From Streptomyces spinosisporus (lineage in GTDB: Bacteria; Actinomycetota; Actinomycetes; Streptomycetales; Streptomycetaceae), in NCBI RefSeq assembly GCF_022698145.1, contig NZ_JALDAX010000010.1:186001-250000 (forward strand): a DNA stretch of 64,000 nt, read 5' to 3'. The position numbers and the translations under genes were made by a program. Shown one piece after another: positions 25,664 to 34,590 of this stretch. The number at the start of each line of letters is the position of its first letter. Positions within the stretch are counted from its first letter, which is position 1. Below the pieces are notes generated by a model. The model ran no database searches. It had not been told where the DNA came from and was given only the letters and a program-made list of their open reading frames with translations.

Positions 25664-28540
25664 ATGCGAGCACCGGTGCAGAAGACGCGGCCTCGTCGCA
25701 CAGGCAAGCAGACGGATCCCGCAGCGGACGCCGAGCGCGCGCCCGGCAGCACCGCCCCCACCGGCAAGGGCCGTCCCACTCACGTCCGCAACCGCCTCGT
25801 CGTCGCCGTGGCCGTCGTGGCCGCCGCCATCGCCGGGGCCGGACTCCCCTCCGTCCTCGCCGCCTCCGGGCAACTCTCGGACTCCCAGGACCTGGTGACG
25901 CTCGCCGAGCAGACCCAGGACGCCCTCGTCCTCGCCCACTCGCTCGCCGACGAGCGCGACGAGGTGACCTCGTACATCGCCGCGGGCCGGCCCAAGTCCA
26001 AGGCCCCCGGCGAGCAGGCGAGCGCCCGCGTCGACCGGCAGGTCGAGGAGCTGCGCGAGAACCCCGACATCTCCGCCACCCTGCGCGGCGACCTCGACGG
26101 CATAGCCGCGGTCCGCCGCTCCGCGCTGACCGGCAAGAACAGCGCCCTGGAAGCACACGGCGCCTACTCCGCCGCCATCACCGAACTGCACCGGCTCGCC
26201 GAGCAGCTGGCGGAGAAGATGCCGCCCCGCGCCGGCGCCGGTGCGTACTCCCTGGCCGAGCTGGACTCCGCCGTACAGCAGTCCGCCGCCGCCCGCGGCC
26301 TCCTCGTCGCGGCCCTCAACGTCCCGTCGTCCACCCAGACGGTCATCAGCCCCACCACCGGGCTGCCGGTCAGGTCCACCACCTCCTCGGCGGCCGACAC
26401 CAAACAGCGCAACGCGCTGACCGCCGCCGCCCAGCAGGCCCGGCTGCGCTCCGACGCGGCCCTCGCCGACTTCCGCGACACCGCGCCCAAGGCGGCCCGG
26501 ACGTCCTACGACTCCACGGTCACCGGTCCCGAGGTCGACTCCGCCGAGAAGTACCTGGCCTCCCTCACCGACCAGCCGACGCTCTCCACGTCCGAACTGT
26601 CCACCAGCGCCTCGAAGACCAACGCCGCGCTCTCCGCCCGGATCGACGCCATGCGGGGCGCGGAGTCCGCCCTCTACGACCGCCGCACCAAGGACCTCGC
26701 CCAGCTGCGGGACGACGACGTCACCGCGCTGGAGCTGCGCATCGCCGTCCTCGGCGTCCTCATGCTGGTCGCCGTCGGCATCGCCACGGCCATGGCCCGC
26801 ACCCTCACGCGTCCGCTCTCCGTCCTGCGCCGCGGCTCGGCCCGCCTCGCCGGTGCCGAGAACCCCGCCGCCGAGGAACCGGTCACCTTCACCGGCCGCA
26901 ATGACGAGTTCGCGCAGGTCGTCCGCTCCGTCAACGCCCTGCACGCCCACGCCGCGGCCCTGCACGAGCGCATCCACACCCTGGAGGCCGACCGCAAGCA
27001 CCTGGTCGGCCAGCGCCAGAAGATGGCCGACGCCCGTGAGGGACTGCGCTCCGAACTCGCCGATTCGGCCGCCCAGCTGGAGCGGCTGCGCGACAGCATC
27101 GGCGGCACCTTCGTGAACCTCGCCCTGCGCACCCTGGGCCTGGTCGAGCGGCAACTCGGCGTCATCGAGGGCCTGGAGGAGCGCGAGCACGACCCGGACC
27201 GGCTCGCCACGCTCTTCAAGCTGGACCACTTCGCCACGGTGATGCGCCGGCACAGCGAGAACCTCCTGGTCCTGGCCGGAACCGAGCACGTCCAGCAGAG
27301 CGCGCACCCGGTCCCGCTCGTGGACGTCGTCCGCGCCGCGGTCAGCGAGATCGAGCGCTACGAGCGCGTCCGCATCGCCGTGCTGCCGCCGCACGCGCAT
27401 GTCGCGGGCTTCGCCGCCGACGACCTCTCCCATCTGCTGGCCGAACTGATGGAGAACGCCACCGCGTTCTCGCCGCCCGACCGGCCCGTCGAGATCTCCG
27501 GCTGGCTCCTGGAGAACGGCGAGGCCATGCTCTCCGTCCAGGACGAGGGCATCGGCATGACCGGCGAGCGCATGACCCGTCTCAACACCCGGCTCGCCGA
27601 GTTCGACCCGGAGTCGCCCTACGACCAGGAGGGCGAGGACGGCCTCGGCCTCGGTCTCTACGTCGTCGCCCGCCTCGCCCAGCGCCACGGCGTCCGCGTC
27701 CAGCTGCGCGAGCAGAAGCAGGGCGGCGTCGCGGCGGTCGTGGTCCTGCCGGGCACCCTGCTGGCGGCGGCCCCGTCGGCCGCAGTCCCGTCCGCCTCCT
27801 CCCCGGTCTCCGGCTCCGCCCACTCCTTCTCCCTGCCGGGCGCCGACGCGGAGGCCAACTCCAACGAACTGCACCACCGCACGAAGTCGCAGGACCCGCT
27901 GGTGGCCTTGGCGGAGAAGGCCGAGAAGGCCGCGCAGCGGGCCGGCGAGACCAACCTGGCCACCGAGGCCAAGCCGACCACGGAGGCCGAGCCGACCACG
28001 GAGGTTAAGCCGACCACCGGGGCCGAAGCCACGGCTGACTCCGACGAGCACGCGCCGACCCCGGCCGAGACCACGATGGAACTCCTGATCCCGCTCCAGC
28101 CGACGGACCGGGACCCCCTGCCGCAGGAGGCCCACCCCGAACCCGAGGCCGCCGACGGCGAGGAGCCCCCACAGGGGCCACCCGCACCCGACGACGAAAG
28201 TGGCACAGGTGGTGCGGGTGGGAGCACATCCGCCGAAGGCGAAGCCGAGGCGGAACACGAACGCGTCCCGGACGAAGAAGAACCAGTAACAGCAAAGGGC
28301 CTCCCCAAGCGCACCCCAAAGATCACCGCACCGACCGAGACCCAGCCGACACGCCCCCGTACCGTTGACGCGGAAGCGCTCCGCAGGAGACTCGGCGGAT
28401 TCCGCCAGGGCGCCCAGGCCGGCTACCGCGACGTGGAGGTGGAGATCGCCGAGAGGACGGCCCAGAACGAGGTGCCGGCCACCGGAACAGCTGGATCCGA
28501 AGAAGCCACGGGGGGCACTGTCGAGGAGGAACGCAGTTGA
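25664..28540 (+). CDS. cvnA: Conservon sensor histidine kinase-like protein CvnA
   Basis: A 958-residue membrane protein. A first transmembrane segment at about residues 43-63 is followed by a large extracytoplasmic nitrate/nitrite-sensing-like helical domain. A second TM segment (LRIAVLGVLMLVAVGIATAMA) and a HAMP-like region lead to a kinase core with HSENLLVLAG and an ATPase domain (ENATAFSPPDRP, QDEGIGM, GLGLGLYVVARLA). The last 250 residues are a disordered Pro/Glu/Thr-rich tail with KPTTE-type repeats. It heads a cvnABCD operon, which in Streptomyces forms a membrane complex likened to G-protein-coupled signalling and affects antibiotic production and development. Its stop overlaps the TTG of cvnB. 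Confidence 0.93.
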   Translation: MRAPVQKTRPRRTGKQTDPAADAERAPGSTAPTGKGRPTHVRNRLVVAVAVVAAAIAGAGLPSVLAASGQLSDSQDLVTLAEQTQDALVLAHSLADERDEVTSYIAAGRPKSKAPGEQASARVDRQVEELRENPDISATLRGDLDGIAAVRRSALTGKNSALEAHGAYSAAITELHRLAEQLAEKMPPRAGAGAYSLAELDSAVQQSAAARGLLVAALNVPSSTQTVISPTTGLPVRSTTSSAADTKQRNALTAAAQQARLRSDAALADFRDTAPKAARTSYDSTVTGPEVDSAEKYLASLTDQPTLSTSELSTSASKTNAALSARIDAMRGAESALYDRRTKDLAQLRDDDVTALELRIAVLGVLMLVAVGIATAMARTLTRPLSVLRRGSARLAGAENPAAEEPVTFTGRNDEFAQVVRSVNALHAHAAALHERIHTLEADRKHLVGQRQKMADAREGLRSELADSAAQLERLRDSIGGTFVNLALRTLGLVERQLGVIEGLEEREHDPDRLATLFKLDHFATVMRRHSENLLVLAGTEHVQQSAHPVPLVDVVRAAVSEIERYERVRIAVLPPHAHVAGFAADDLSHLLAELMENATAFSPPDRPVEISGWLLENGEAMLSVQDEGIGMTGERMTRLNTRLAEFDPESPYDQEGEDGLGLGLYVVARLAQRHGVRVQLREQKQGGVAAVVVLPGTLLAAAPSAAVPSASSPVSGSAHSFSLPGADAEANSNELHHRTKSQDPLVALAEKAEKAAQRAGETNLATEAKPTTEAEPTTEVKPTTGAEATADSDEHAPTPAETTMELLIPLQPTDRDPLPQEAHPEPEAADGEEPPQGPPAPDDESGTGGAGGSTSAEGEAEAEHERVPDEEEPVTAKGLPKRTPKITAPTETQPTRPRTVDAEALRRRLGGFRQGAQAGYRDVEVEIAERTAQNEVPATGTAGSEEATGGTVEEERS

Positions 28541-29043
28541 CCGCGCCCAGTACCTTCGGACTGAGCAGTGAAGCCCGCAATCTGCACTGGCTGCTGACGA
28601 ACCTGGTCGAGGAGGTGCCGGGCATCCAGTCAGTGGCGGTGGTCTCCTCCGACGGCCTGCTGCTGCTCTCCTCCGACCCCGGCCGCAACGCCGAGGCGAA
28701 GGCGGAGGCCAAGCGGCAGCGGACCGGCGGTCCGCGCGGCTCCGCCGCCGACCTCGCCACCATCGTCTCCGGCATCGGCAGCCTCACCATCGGCGCGGCC
28801 AAGCTGATGGACTCCGGCAAGGTGAAGCACACGATGGTCGCGATGGAGGAGGGCAGTCTGTTCGTGATGTCGATCAGCGACGGCTCACTGCTCGGTGTGC
28901 ACGGCTCCGCGGACTGCGACATGAGCGTGGTGGCATATCACATGGCACTCTTCGTGGGCCGCGCCGGCCATGTGCTCACCCCCGAACTCCGCAGCGAGCT
29001 ACGCCAGTCCCTCGAGCAGGAGTCCGCCGGGAGCGCCCGATGA
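28537..29043 (+). CDS. cvnB: Roadblock/LC7 protein CvnB
   Basis: A 168-residue Roadblock/LC7-fold protein: LSSEARNLHWLLTNLVEEVPGIQSVAVVSSDGLLLLSS, then a Ser/Gly-rich segment and VAMEEGSLFVMSISDGSLLGVHGS. The start is TTG at 28537, with GAGGAGG upstream and TTGA overlap with cvnA. Roadblock proteins typically regulate small GTPases, and in conservons CvnB binds the CvnD GTPase. Confidence 0.94.
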   Translation: MTAPSTFGLSSEARNLHWLLTNLVEEVPGIQSVAVVSSDGLLLLSSDPGRNAEAKAEAKRQRTGGPRGSAADLATIVSGIGSLTIGAAKLMDSGKVKHTMVAMEEGSLFVMSISDGSLLGVHGSADCDMSVVAYHMALFVGRAGHVLTPELRSELRQSLEQESAGSAR

Positions 29044-29447
29044 GTACCTCGCCGAAGAAACTCCCCGTCCGCGGCGCCGAGCGCAAGCCGGCCCGCGTGC
29101 GCCCCTATTCGCTCACCGGCGGCCGTACGCGCTTCGGTCACGTCCTCCTCGTGGAGACGTTCGTGGCGGCGCTGGAGGCACCCGAGGAGCGCAAGGAACT
29201 GACGAACGGGTCCGGCAGCAGGGTGATGCCGGAGATGCTCGCCATCGTCGAACTCTGCCGCCGTATGCGCACGGTGGCCGAGATCGCCGCGCTGCTGAAG
29301 ATGCCGCTCGGCGTGGTCCGCGTGCTGCTCAGCGACCTCGCGGACCAGGGAAAGATCCGTGTGTACGGCACCGGGACCGGTCACGGCACTGGCCGTCCGG
29401 ACCGCGCTCTGCTGGAAAGGGTGCTGAATGGACTCCGCCGTCTCTGA
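29040..29447 (+). CDS. cvnC: DUF742 protein CvnC
   Basis: A 135-residue DUF742 protein with a basic N-terminus, the conserved VRPYSLTGGRTRFG opening and a winged-helix-like C-terminal part (TVAEIAALLKMPLGVVRVLLSDLADQGKI). It overlaps cvnB by 4 bp (ATGA) and cvnD by 20 bp, so it is translationally coupled on both sides. It is a complex component of unknown biochemical role. Confidence 0.93.
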   Translation: MSTSPKKLPVRGAERKPARVRPYSLTGGRTRFGHVLLVETFVAALEAPEERKELTNGSGSRVMPEMLAIVELCRRMRTVAEIAALLKMPLGVVRVLLSDLADQGKIRVYGTGTGHGTGRPDRALLERVLNGLRRL

Positions 29448-30072
29448 CGCCGCCACCGCTGCCGGCGTCACCCCGCTCGTCGACGAGGACGAGAATCTGC
29501 AGTCGTGGCAGACGGACCGCACCCGCGCCCCCATCGCCACGAAGATAGTCGTGGCGGGAGGCTTCGGCGTCGGCAAGACCACGCTGGTCACCGCCGTCTC
29601 GGAGATCACGCCGCTGCAGACCGAGGCGCTGATGACCGAGGCGAGCGAGGAGACCGACGACCTCACCTCCACGCCCGGCAAGCTCACCACCACCGTGGCG
29701 ATGGACTTCGGCCGCCTCACGCTCGACGACGACCTGGTGCTGTATCTGTTCGGCACACCGGGCCAGCAGCGGTTCTGGTTCATGTGGGACGACCTGGTGC
29801 GCGGTGCGATCGGCGCCGTCGTCATGGCCGACACCCGCCGCCTGAAGGACTGCTTCCCCGCGCTCGACTACTTCGAGAGCTGCGGACTGCCGTACGTCGT
29901 CGCCGTCAACCACTTCGACGGCAGTGAGATGTACGAGCCGGAGGACGTGCGGGAGGCATTGACGATCCCCGCGCACATACCTGTAATGATCATGGATGCG
30001 CGCCGCCGGATCTCGGTGATCGAGACCCTCCTGTCCCTCGTGGGCCACGCGCTCGACGAAACACCCGAGTGA
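29428..30072 (+). CDS. cvnD: Conservon GTPase CvnD
   Basis: A 214-residue small GTPase. G1/P-loop is GGFGVGKTTLV, G3 is FGTPGQQRFWFMWD, and the base-recognition position reads NHFDG in place of NKxD. It is the switch of the conservon complex, presumably cycling between CvnB-bound and kinase-associated states at the membrane. The start lies 20 bp inside cvnC. Confidence 0.94.
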   Translation: MDSAVSDAATAAGVTPLVDEDENLQSWQTDRTRAPIATKIVVAGGFGVGKTTLVTAVSEITPLQTEALMTEASEETDDLTSTPGKLTTTVAMDFGRLTLDDDLVLYLFGTPGQQRFWFMWDDLVRGAIGAVVMADTRRLKDCFPALDYFESCGLPYVVAVNHFDGSEMYEPEDVREALTIPAHIPVMIMDARRRISVIETLLSLVGHALDETPE

Positions 30073-30097
30073 ACCCCCGTTAGGAGCCCTCACCCGC

Positions 30098-31351
30098 ATG
30101 CGGAAGATACTCGTCGTAGGAGCCGGTCAGTCCGGTCTGCAGCTCGCCCTCGGCCTTCAGTCGCACGGGTACGAGGTCACCCTGATGTCGAACCGGACGG
30201 CGGACGAGATCCGTTCCGGCCGGGTCATGTCGACGCAGTGCATGTTCCACACGGCACTGCAGCACGAGCGCGATCTCCAGCTGAACTTCTGGGAGTCCCA
30301 GGCCCCGAAGATCGAAGGACTCGGCGTCTCGGTCGCGGCCCCGGGCTCCTGGGGCGAGGGCCCCGCGGCGCGCGCCATCGACTGGGTGGGCAGGCTCGAC
30401 GGGTTCGCGCAGTCGGTCGACCAGCGGGTGAAGATGGCCGGCTGGATGGAGACGTTCGCGCAGCGCGGGGGCCAGCTGGTCATCCACGGCGCGGCGGTCT
30501 CCGACCTCGACTACTTCTCCCGTACGTACGACCTGGTGCTGGTGTCGGCGGGCAAGGGCGAGCTGGTGTCCATGTTCGGCCGGGACGCGTCCCGTTCGCC
30601 CTACAGCGAGCCGCAGCGTGCCCTCGCGGTGGCCTACGTGCACGGTCTGGGCCCGCGTCCCGAGCACCCGGAGTTCGACGCGGTCCGCTGCAATCTGGTG
30701 CCGGGCGTCGGCGAGCTGTTCATCATGCCGACGTTCACCACCTCCGGCCGCGCCGACATCCTGTTCTGGGAGGGCATACCCGGCGGCCCGCTGGACGTCT
30801 TCAACGGCGTCAAGGACCCGGCGGAGCACCTCTCCCTGACCCTGGAACTCATGGAGAAGTTCACGCCCTGGGAGTACGCGCGGGCCACCAAGGTCGAACT
30901 GACCGACGCCGGCGGCACCTTGTCCGGCCGTTACGCGCCCACGGTCCGCAACCCCATCGGCCGGCTGCCCGGCGGCGGTCTGGTGCTCGGCGTCGCGGAT
31001 GTCGTCGTCGCCAACGACCCCATCACCGGCCAGGGTTCGAACTCCGCGTCCAAGTGCGCGGCCGCGTATCTCGCCTCGATCCTGGAGCACGGCGACAAGG
31101 AGTTCGACGAGGCCTGGATGCAGGCGACGTTCGACCGCTACTGGGGCACCGCGCAGCACGTCACCAAGTGGACGAACGCGATGCTGGCGCCGCCGCCGGA
31201 GCACATCCTCAACCTCATCGGCGCGGCAGGGCAGTTGCAGCCGGTCGCCGACCGCTTCGCCAACGCCTTCAACGACCCGGCCGACTTCGAGAACTTCTTC
31301 TATGAGCCGGAGAAGACGGAGGCGTACCTCGCCTCGGTCGCCGGTTCCTAA
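30098..31351 (+). CDS. Styrene/indole monooxygenase-type flavoprotein (StyA-like)
   Basis: A 417-residue single-domain flavoprotein. The N-terminal Rossmann motif is ILVVGAGQSGLQLALGLQ, followed by the family block SNRTADEIRSGRVMSTQCMF and a C-terminal GQGSNSASKCAA near the flavin. This matches StyA-type epoxidases that use FADH2 from a separate reductase, and none is seen nearby. TTAGGAGCCC precedes the ATG. It follows cvnD by 25 bp in the same direction, so it is probably co-transcribed with the conservon. Its substrate is unknown. The stop overlaps the stop of the convergent NlpC/P60 gene. Confidence 0.88.
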   Translation: MRKILVVGAGQSGLQLALGLQSHGYEVTLMSNRTADEIRSGRVMSTQCMFHTALQHERDLQLNFWESQAPKIEGLGVSVAAPGSWGEGPAARAIDWVGRLDGFAQSVDQRVKMAGWMETFAQRGGQLVIHGAAVSDLDYFSRTYDLVLVSAGKGELVSMFGRDASRSPYSEPQRALAVAYVHGLGPRPEHPEFDAVRCNLVPGVGELFIMPTFTTSGRADILFWEGIPGGPLDVFNGVKDPAEHLSLTLELMEKFTPWEYARATKVELTDAGGTLSGRYAPTVRNPIGRLPGGGLVLGVADVVVANDPITGQGSNSASKCAAAYLASILEHGDKEFDEAWMQATFDRYWGTAQHVTKWTNAMLAPPPEHILNLIGAAGQLQPVADRFANAFNDPADFENFFYEPEKTEAYLASVAGS

Positions 31352-32394
31352 GCGCCGCGCGCGTCGGGTCGTACGGCTCCCAGGATCGGGTAGGACGCGA
31401 TCGGCGAGACCTTGATCTTCTCGCCGGTGCGCGGGGCCTGGATCATCACGCCGTGGCCCAGGTACATCGCGACGTGCGTGGCCTCGGGGAAGTAGATCAC
31501 CAGATCGCCGGGGCGCAGCTGATCGAGGGGCACCCTCGGCAGCTGCGCCCACTGCTGCTGGCTGGTCCGCGGGATCGGCGTCCCCGCGCGGTCCCAGGCC
31601 TGCGAGGTCAGGCCCGAGCAGTCGTAGGACGTCGGGCCCTCGGCGCCCCACCGGTACGGCTTGCCGAGCTGCCGCACGGCGTAGCGCACCGCTCGGTCGC
31701 CCTCCGGTGACGGCGGGCGGTCGTCGTCCAGGGCGCCGGACGCCAGGAGTTTGCGCTGCGCGGTCTCGACCCCGTTCTTCTCCAGCTCGGCGAGCGCGGA
31801 GAGCTGTTCGGGGGTGAGCGAGGCCAGCAGCTCCTCGACCTTCTTCAGCCGTCCGCGCACCTCGTCCCGGTCCTTCTTCTGCCGTGCGGCGAGGGAGAGT
31901 TGGCGGTCGAGGGCCTTGCGGGCGCTGCGGGCCAGCGCGTCGGCCCTCTGCTCGGTGCCGGTCAGCCGGCCCACCGTCTCGGCCCGCTCCCGCGCCAGCC
32001 GGCCGATCACATGCCCCTGGTCGAGCGCCTGCTGGGGGTCGCGGGCGAGCAGCAGGCGTACGTACGGCGAGATGTCGGTGCTGCCCTGGTACTGCTGTCG
32101 GGCGAGCCGGCCCGCGGCGCCCCGGCTGTCCTGCAGGGACAGACGGGCCCGGGCGAGCGCGCGGTCGAGGCGGTCCACCTCGGCGCGCTGCTTCTTCAGC
32201 TTCTCCGCGGTGGCGTCGTAGGTCTCGGTGGCCTTCTCCGCCTCGCGATACAGCCGCTGAAGGTCCGTCAGCTGTTCGGCGACGGTGCGGCCGCCGGGGT
32301 CGGGTGCGGGCACGGCCGTGGCGGGCAGCGGCGCGAGGACGCTGCCGGCGGCCACTGCCGCCGTGCACACCAGACGCAGAAGCCTTCCTGACAC
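31348..32394 (-). CDS. Secreted NlpC/P60 (C40) peptidoglycan hydrolase with coiled coil
   Basis: A 348-residue exported protein. The signal peptide ends near PATAVPAP. A coiled-coil region at about 40-215 (AEKLKKQRAEVDRLDRALA) precedes a C-terminal NlpC/P60 domain with catalytic Cys in SYDCSGLTSQAW and His in ATHVAMYLG. It cleaves peptide stems of cell-wall peptidoglycan; the coiled coil probably autoinhibits or positions it, as in RipA-type enzymes. GTG at 32394 has an excellent ribosome site (GGAGGTGATGAC). Start and stop were chosen by signal peptide and frame. Confidence 0.93.
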   Translation of the reverse strand: MSGRLLRLVCTAAVAAGSVLAPLPATAVPAPDPGGRTVAEQLTDLQRLYREAEKATETYDATAEKLKKQRAEVDRLDRALARARLSLQDSRGAAGRLARQQYQGSTDISPYVRLLLARDPQQALDQGHVIGRLARERAETVGRLTGTEQRADALARSARKALDRQLSLAARQKKDRDEVRGRLKKVEELLASLTPEQLSALAELEKNGVETAQRKLLASGALDDDRPPSPEGDRAVRYAVRQLGKPYRWGAEGPTSYDCSGLTSQAWDRAGTPIPRTSQQQWAQLPRVPLDQLRPGDLVIYFPEATHVAMYLGHGVMIQAPRTGEKIKVSPIASYPILGAVRPDARGA

Positions 32395-32497
32395 GTCATC
32401 ACCTCCGATGCGGTGCGGGCCTTCCGCTCCGCACAGTGAGGTGTTGACGGCCGCGCCACCGACGCGCGCCGGATGTGCGCGGTTCGGCGCAACCGCG

Positions 32498-32827
32498 TCA
32501 CTCGTCGGTGTCGTCCGGCGTGCGGCCCGGCGTGGCGCGGGGCGCGGTGTCCGGCTTGGACCACGGCCACTTCAGCCCGTCCGCCCTGCCGGTGGGGTCG
32601 TACTCGTACTTCCACCCCTGCAGCAGGCCGAGGCGCCTGGTGTGACCGCGCGGGACGCGCCGGTAGACGTGCACGACGGGCGGGCCGCCGGCGGCGTCCG
32701 GGACCGGGATGCGGTAGATCTTGGGCGGCTGTCCGGTGGGGCCCACCAGGACCGGCAGCACCCGGCCGTCCATCGGACCGCCCTCGAACGGTGTGTCTTC
32801 GCTCTTCACGGCACCAGTCTCGGACAT
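32498..32827 (-). CDS. Small conserved hypothetical protein
   Basis: A 109-residue soluble protein, rich in Pro/Gly, with basic patches (VYRRVPRGHTRRLG) and a C-terminal acidic tail. It has no recognised domain, signal or TM segment. It starts 12 bp after the stop of the TetR gene in the same direction, so it may be co-transcribed. No strong ribosome site is seen; coding is supported by frame and codon style only. Confidence 0.55.
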   Translation of the reverse strand: MSETGAVKSEDTPFEGGPMDGRVLPVLVGPTGQPPKIYRIPVPDAAGGPPVVHVYRRVPRGHTRRLGLLQGWKYEYDPTGRADGLKWPWSKPDTAPRATPGRTPDDTDE

Positions 32828-32839
32828 CCGGCGCCGGTG

Positions 32840-33493
32840 TCAGACATCATCCGCCAGCCTCTGCACCAGCTCCGCGGTCTGGGCGTCCCGGGCGGCGGTC
32901 ACCGAGAGCACGGCCACGAACTGGTCGACCAGCCAGTCCCGCAGTTCGTCCAGGGGCGGCTGCTTGTCCTCGTCCAGCCAGATCAGGGAGGCCGCCTCGA
33001 CCGCGGTGATCCACATCCGCACGGTCATGCGCAGCCGCAGGCCGGGACCGGTGACGCCCAGGTGGCTGAGGATGTGCTCGGCGGCGGCCCGGCGCACGCC
33101 GTCCACGATGGCGGTCGTACGGGAGGTCTCGACGACGCTGCCGCCCTGCAGCAGGGCGCTGAACCCGGCGTCGTGCTGGTCGACGAAGGCCAGATAGCGG
33201 TCCAGGGCCCGCGCGAGCCGGGGCAGCAGCGGACCCACGCGCGGCTCGTCGAAGCACTGCTCGAGCTCCTCGGCGGCCGACCGCAGCGCGGCCTCGTACA
33301 GCTGCTGCTTGCCGCCCGGGAAGTACCGGTACACCAGGGGCCGCGAGACCCCGGCCGCCTCCGCCACGTCGTCGAGGGAGACGTCCTCGGGGGCGCGGTG
33401 GGCGAAGAGGCCGAGGGCGGAGTCGAGGAGCTGGCTGCGCCGCTCCTCGACACTGAGGCGGCGGTAGGCGGGGGTGGCGGCCGACGGGGTCAT
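32840..33493 (-). CDS. TetR-family transcriptional regulator
   Basis: A 217-residue protein with an N-terminal HTH (RRSQLLDSALGLFAHR, VSLDDVAEAAGVSRPLVYRYFPGGKQQLYEAAL) and an all-helical ligand-binding part. It is 33 bp downstream of the AurF-like gene in the same direction. The usual arrangement is repression of neighbouring oxygenase genes. Its ligand may be a lipid or small aromatic compound, but that is inference. Confidence 0.92.
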   Translation of the reverse strand: MTPSAATPAYRRLSVEERRSQLLDSALGLFAHRAPEDVSLDDVAEAAGVSRPLVYRYFPGGKQQLYEAALRSAAEELEQCFDEPRVGPLLPRLARALDRYLAFVDQHDAGFSALLQGGSVVETSRTTAIVDGVRRAAAEHILSHLGVTGPGLRLRMTVRMWITAVEAASLIWLDEDKQPPLDELRDWLVDQFVAVLSVTAARDAQTAELVQRLADDV

Positions 33494-33526
33494 GCCTCGC
33501 AGCGTAACCGGCCGCCTGCACGCCTC

Positions 33527-34465
33527 CTACGCCAGCAGTCCGGACGACCTCCACAACCGGCGCCCGGCACCCCGCAGCACCCCGATGTCGTCCAGGAAGT
33601 CGGTCAGCCGCTTCGCCCCGGTCTGCATGACCTCCCGCCGGTGCCCGCTCGCCTTCACCTGCGCCATGGCCTCACGCTTGTCGAGTCCGACGTTCGTGTA
33701 GACCTCGGGGTTCACGAAGGCCACGGAGAACACCCGCGCGAACTCGCCCGACGTCAGGCGCGTGAACTCCTGCGACCACCGCGGAGCGGTCACCATCTGC
33801 CGGCGCAGCTCCTCGCGGGCGTAGCGCACATGGCGGGCCTCCTCGACGACGTGGATGCGCGTGACGCCGCGGATCAGGGGCTGCACCCGCTCGTCCGGGA
33901 AGGTCAGGCGCTGCATCCAGTCCAGGACCTCCTCGCCGAGCAGGGTGGCCGTGAAGGAACCGGGCGTCGTGGAGATCGTCTTGAACAGGCGGCCCAGGTT
34001 CTGGTGCACCCGGCTCACCGGGTACCAGGGGGTGCCGCCGTGCGAGATCAGCCGGGCGAACATCTTGGAGTGCCGGCACTCGTCCTCGATCTCGGTGAGG
34101 GCGTAGCGCACATGGGCGCTCGTGGCCGCCTTGTCGTAGATGTGCCGCACCAGCAGCTGCATCAGGATGAGTTCGAACCAGATGCCGAGCGAGGCGAGCG
34201 CGGCGGCCTCATGCTGCGAGAGCAGGATCTGCTGCTCCTCGCTCATCCGCTTCCACATCGGGGTGTCGTAGAGCGAGACCAGCTCCGGCGGCCAGAACCA
34301 CTTGCCCTCCTCGAAGGGCGCGTCCCAGTCCAGCTCCTTGTCCGGGTCGAAGGAGTGCTTGGCGGAGGAGGCGAGGAGTCGCTCGGCCACCTGTTCGCGG
34401 TCCTTGAGCTGGCCGAGCGCGTCGCGCAGCCCCTCCAGCGCGTCCGCTTCCGTCAGGATCGTCAT
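33527..34465 (-). CDS. AurF-like diiron oxygenase
   Basis: A 312-residue all-helical diiron protein. Metal ligands are visible in EIEDECRHSKMF and in HVVEEARHVRYARE. The spacing and DUF3066-like layout match the p-aminobenzoate N-oxygenase (AurF) superfamily, whose members oxidise amines or fatty substrates. The substrate here is unknown. A well-formed promoter lies 44-72 bp upstream. It is divergent from another diiron protein gene, so two four-helix-bundle oxidases share one control region. TetR follows downstream. Confidence 0.85.
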   Translation of the reverse strand: MTILTEADALEGLRDALGQLKDREQVAERLLASSAKHSFDPDKELDWDAPFEEGKWFWPPELVSLYDTPMWKRMSEEQQILLSQHEAAALASLGIWFELILMQLLVRHIYDKAATSAHVRYALTEIEDECRHSKMFARLISHGGTPWYPVSRVHQNLGRLFKTISTTPGSFTATLLGEEVLDWMQRLTFPDERVQPLIRGVTRIHVVEEARHVRYAREELRRQMVTAPRWSQEFTRLTSGEFARVFSVAFVNPEVYTNVGLDKREAMAQVKASGHRREVMQTGAKRLTDFLDDIGVLRGAGRRLWRSSGLLA

Positions 34466-34508
34466 GGTTCTTCCACTTCGTTACCGGGGGTTACATCCTC
34501 CATCGCTT

Positions 34509-34537
34509 ATAAGACTGCCTGTCAGCAAGCCCGTCAA
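34509..34537 (-). promoter_or_regulatory. Sigma70-type promoter of the AurF-like gene
   Basis: On the minus strand TTGACG (34537-34532), a 17-bp spacer and TCTTAT (34514-34509; the TTATAA core is also present) form a good vegetative promoter 44 bp upstream of the ATG. The spacer contains a short TGC...GCA inverted repeat where the TetR protein could bind. The opposite promoter is less clear. Confidence 0.65.
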
Positions 34538-34590
34538 TCCCCTGTGCGCGATTTGTTGACCCGGCGTCTACCACGTGTGAGCCTGCGAAC

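Noticed and set aside
25658..28258. 866-codon minus-strand frame across cvnA
   Set aside because: A Gly/Val-rich antisense shadow; cvnA has all conservon motifs and couples to cvnB.
32395..32497. Possible c-di-AMP (ydaO) riboswitch in front of the NlpC/P60 gene
   Set aside because: Many actinobacterial wall-hydrolase genes have one, but the leader here is only about 100 bp and lacks the conserved core; the next gene begins immediately.
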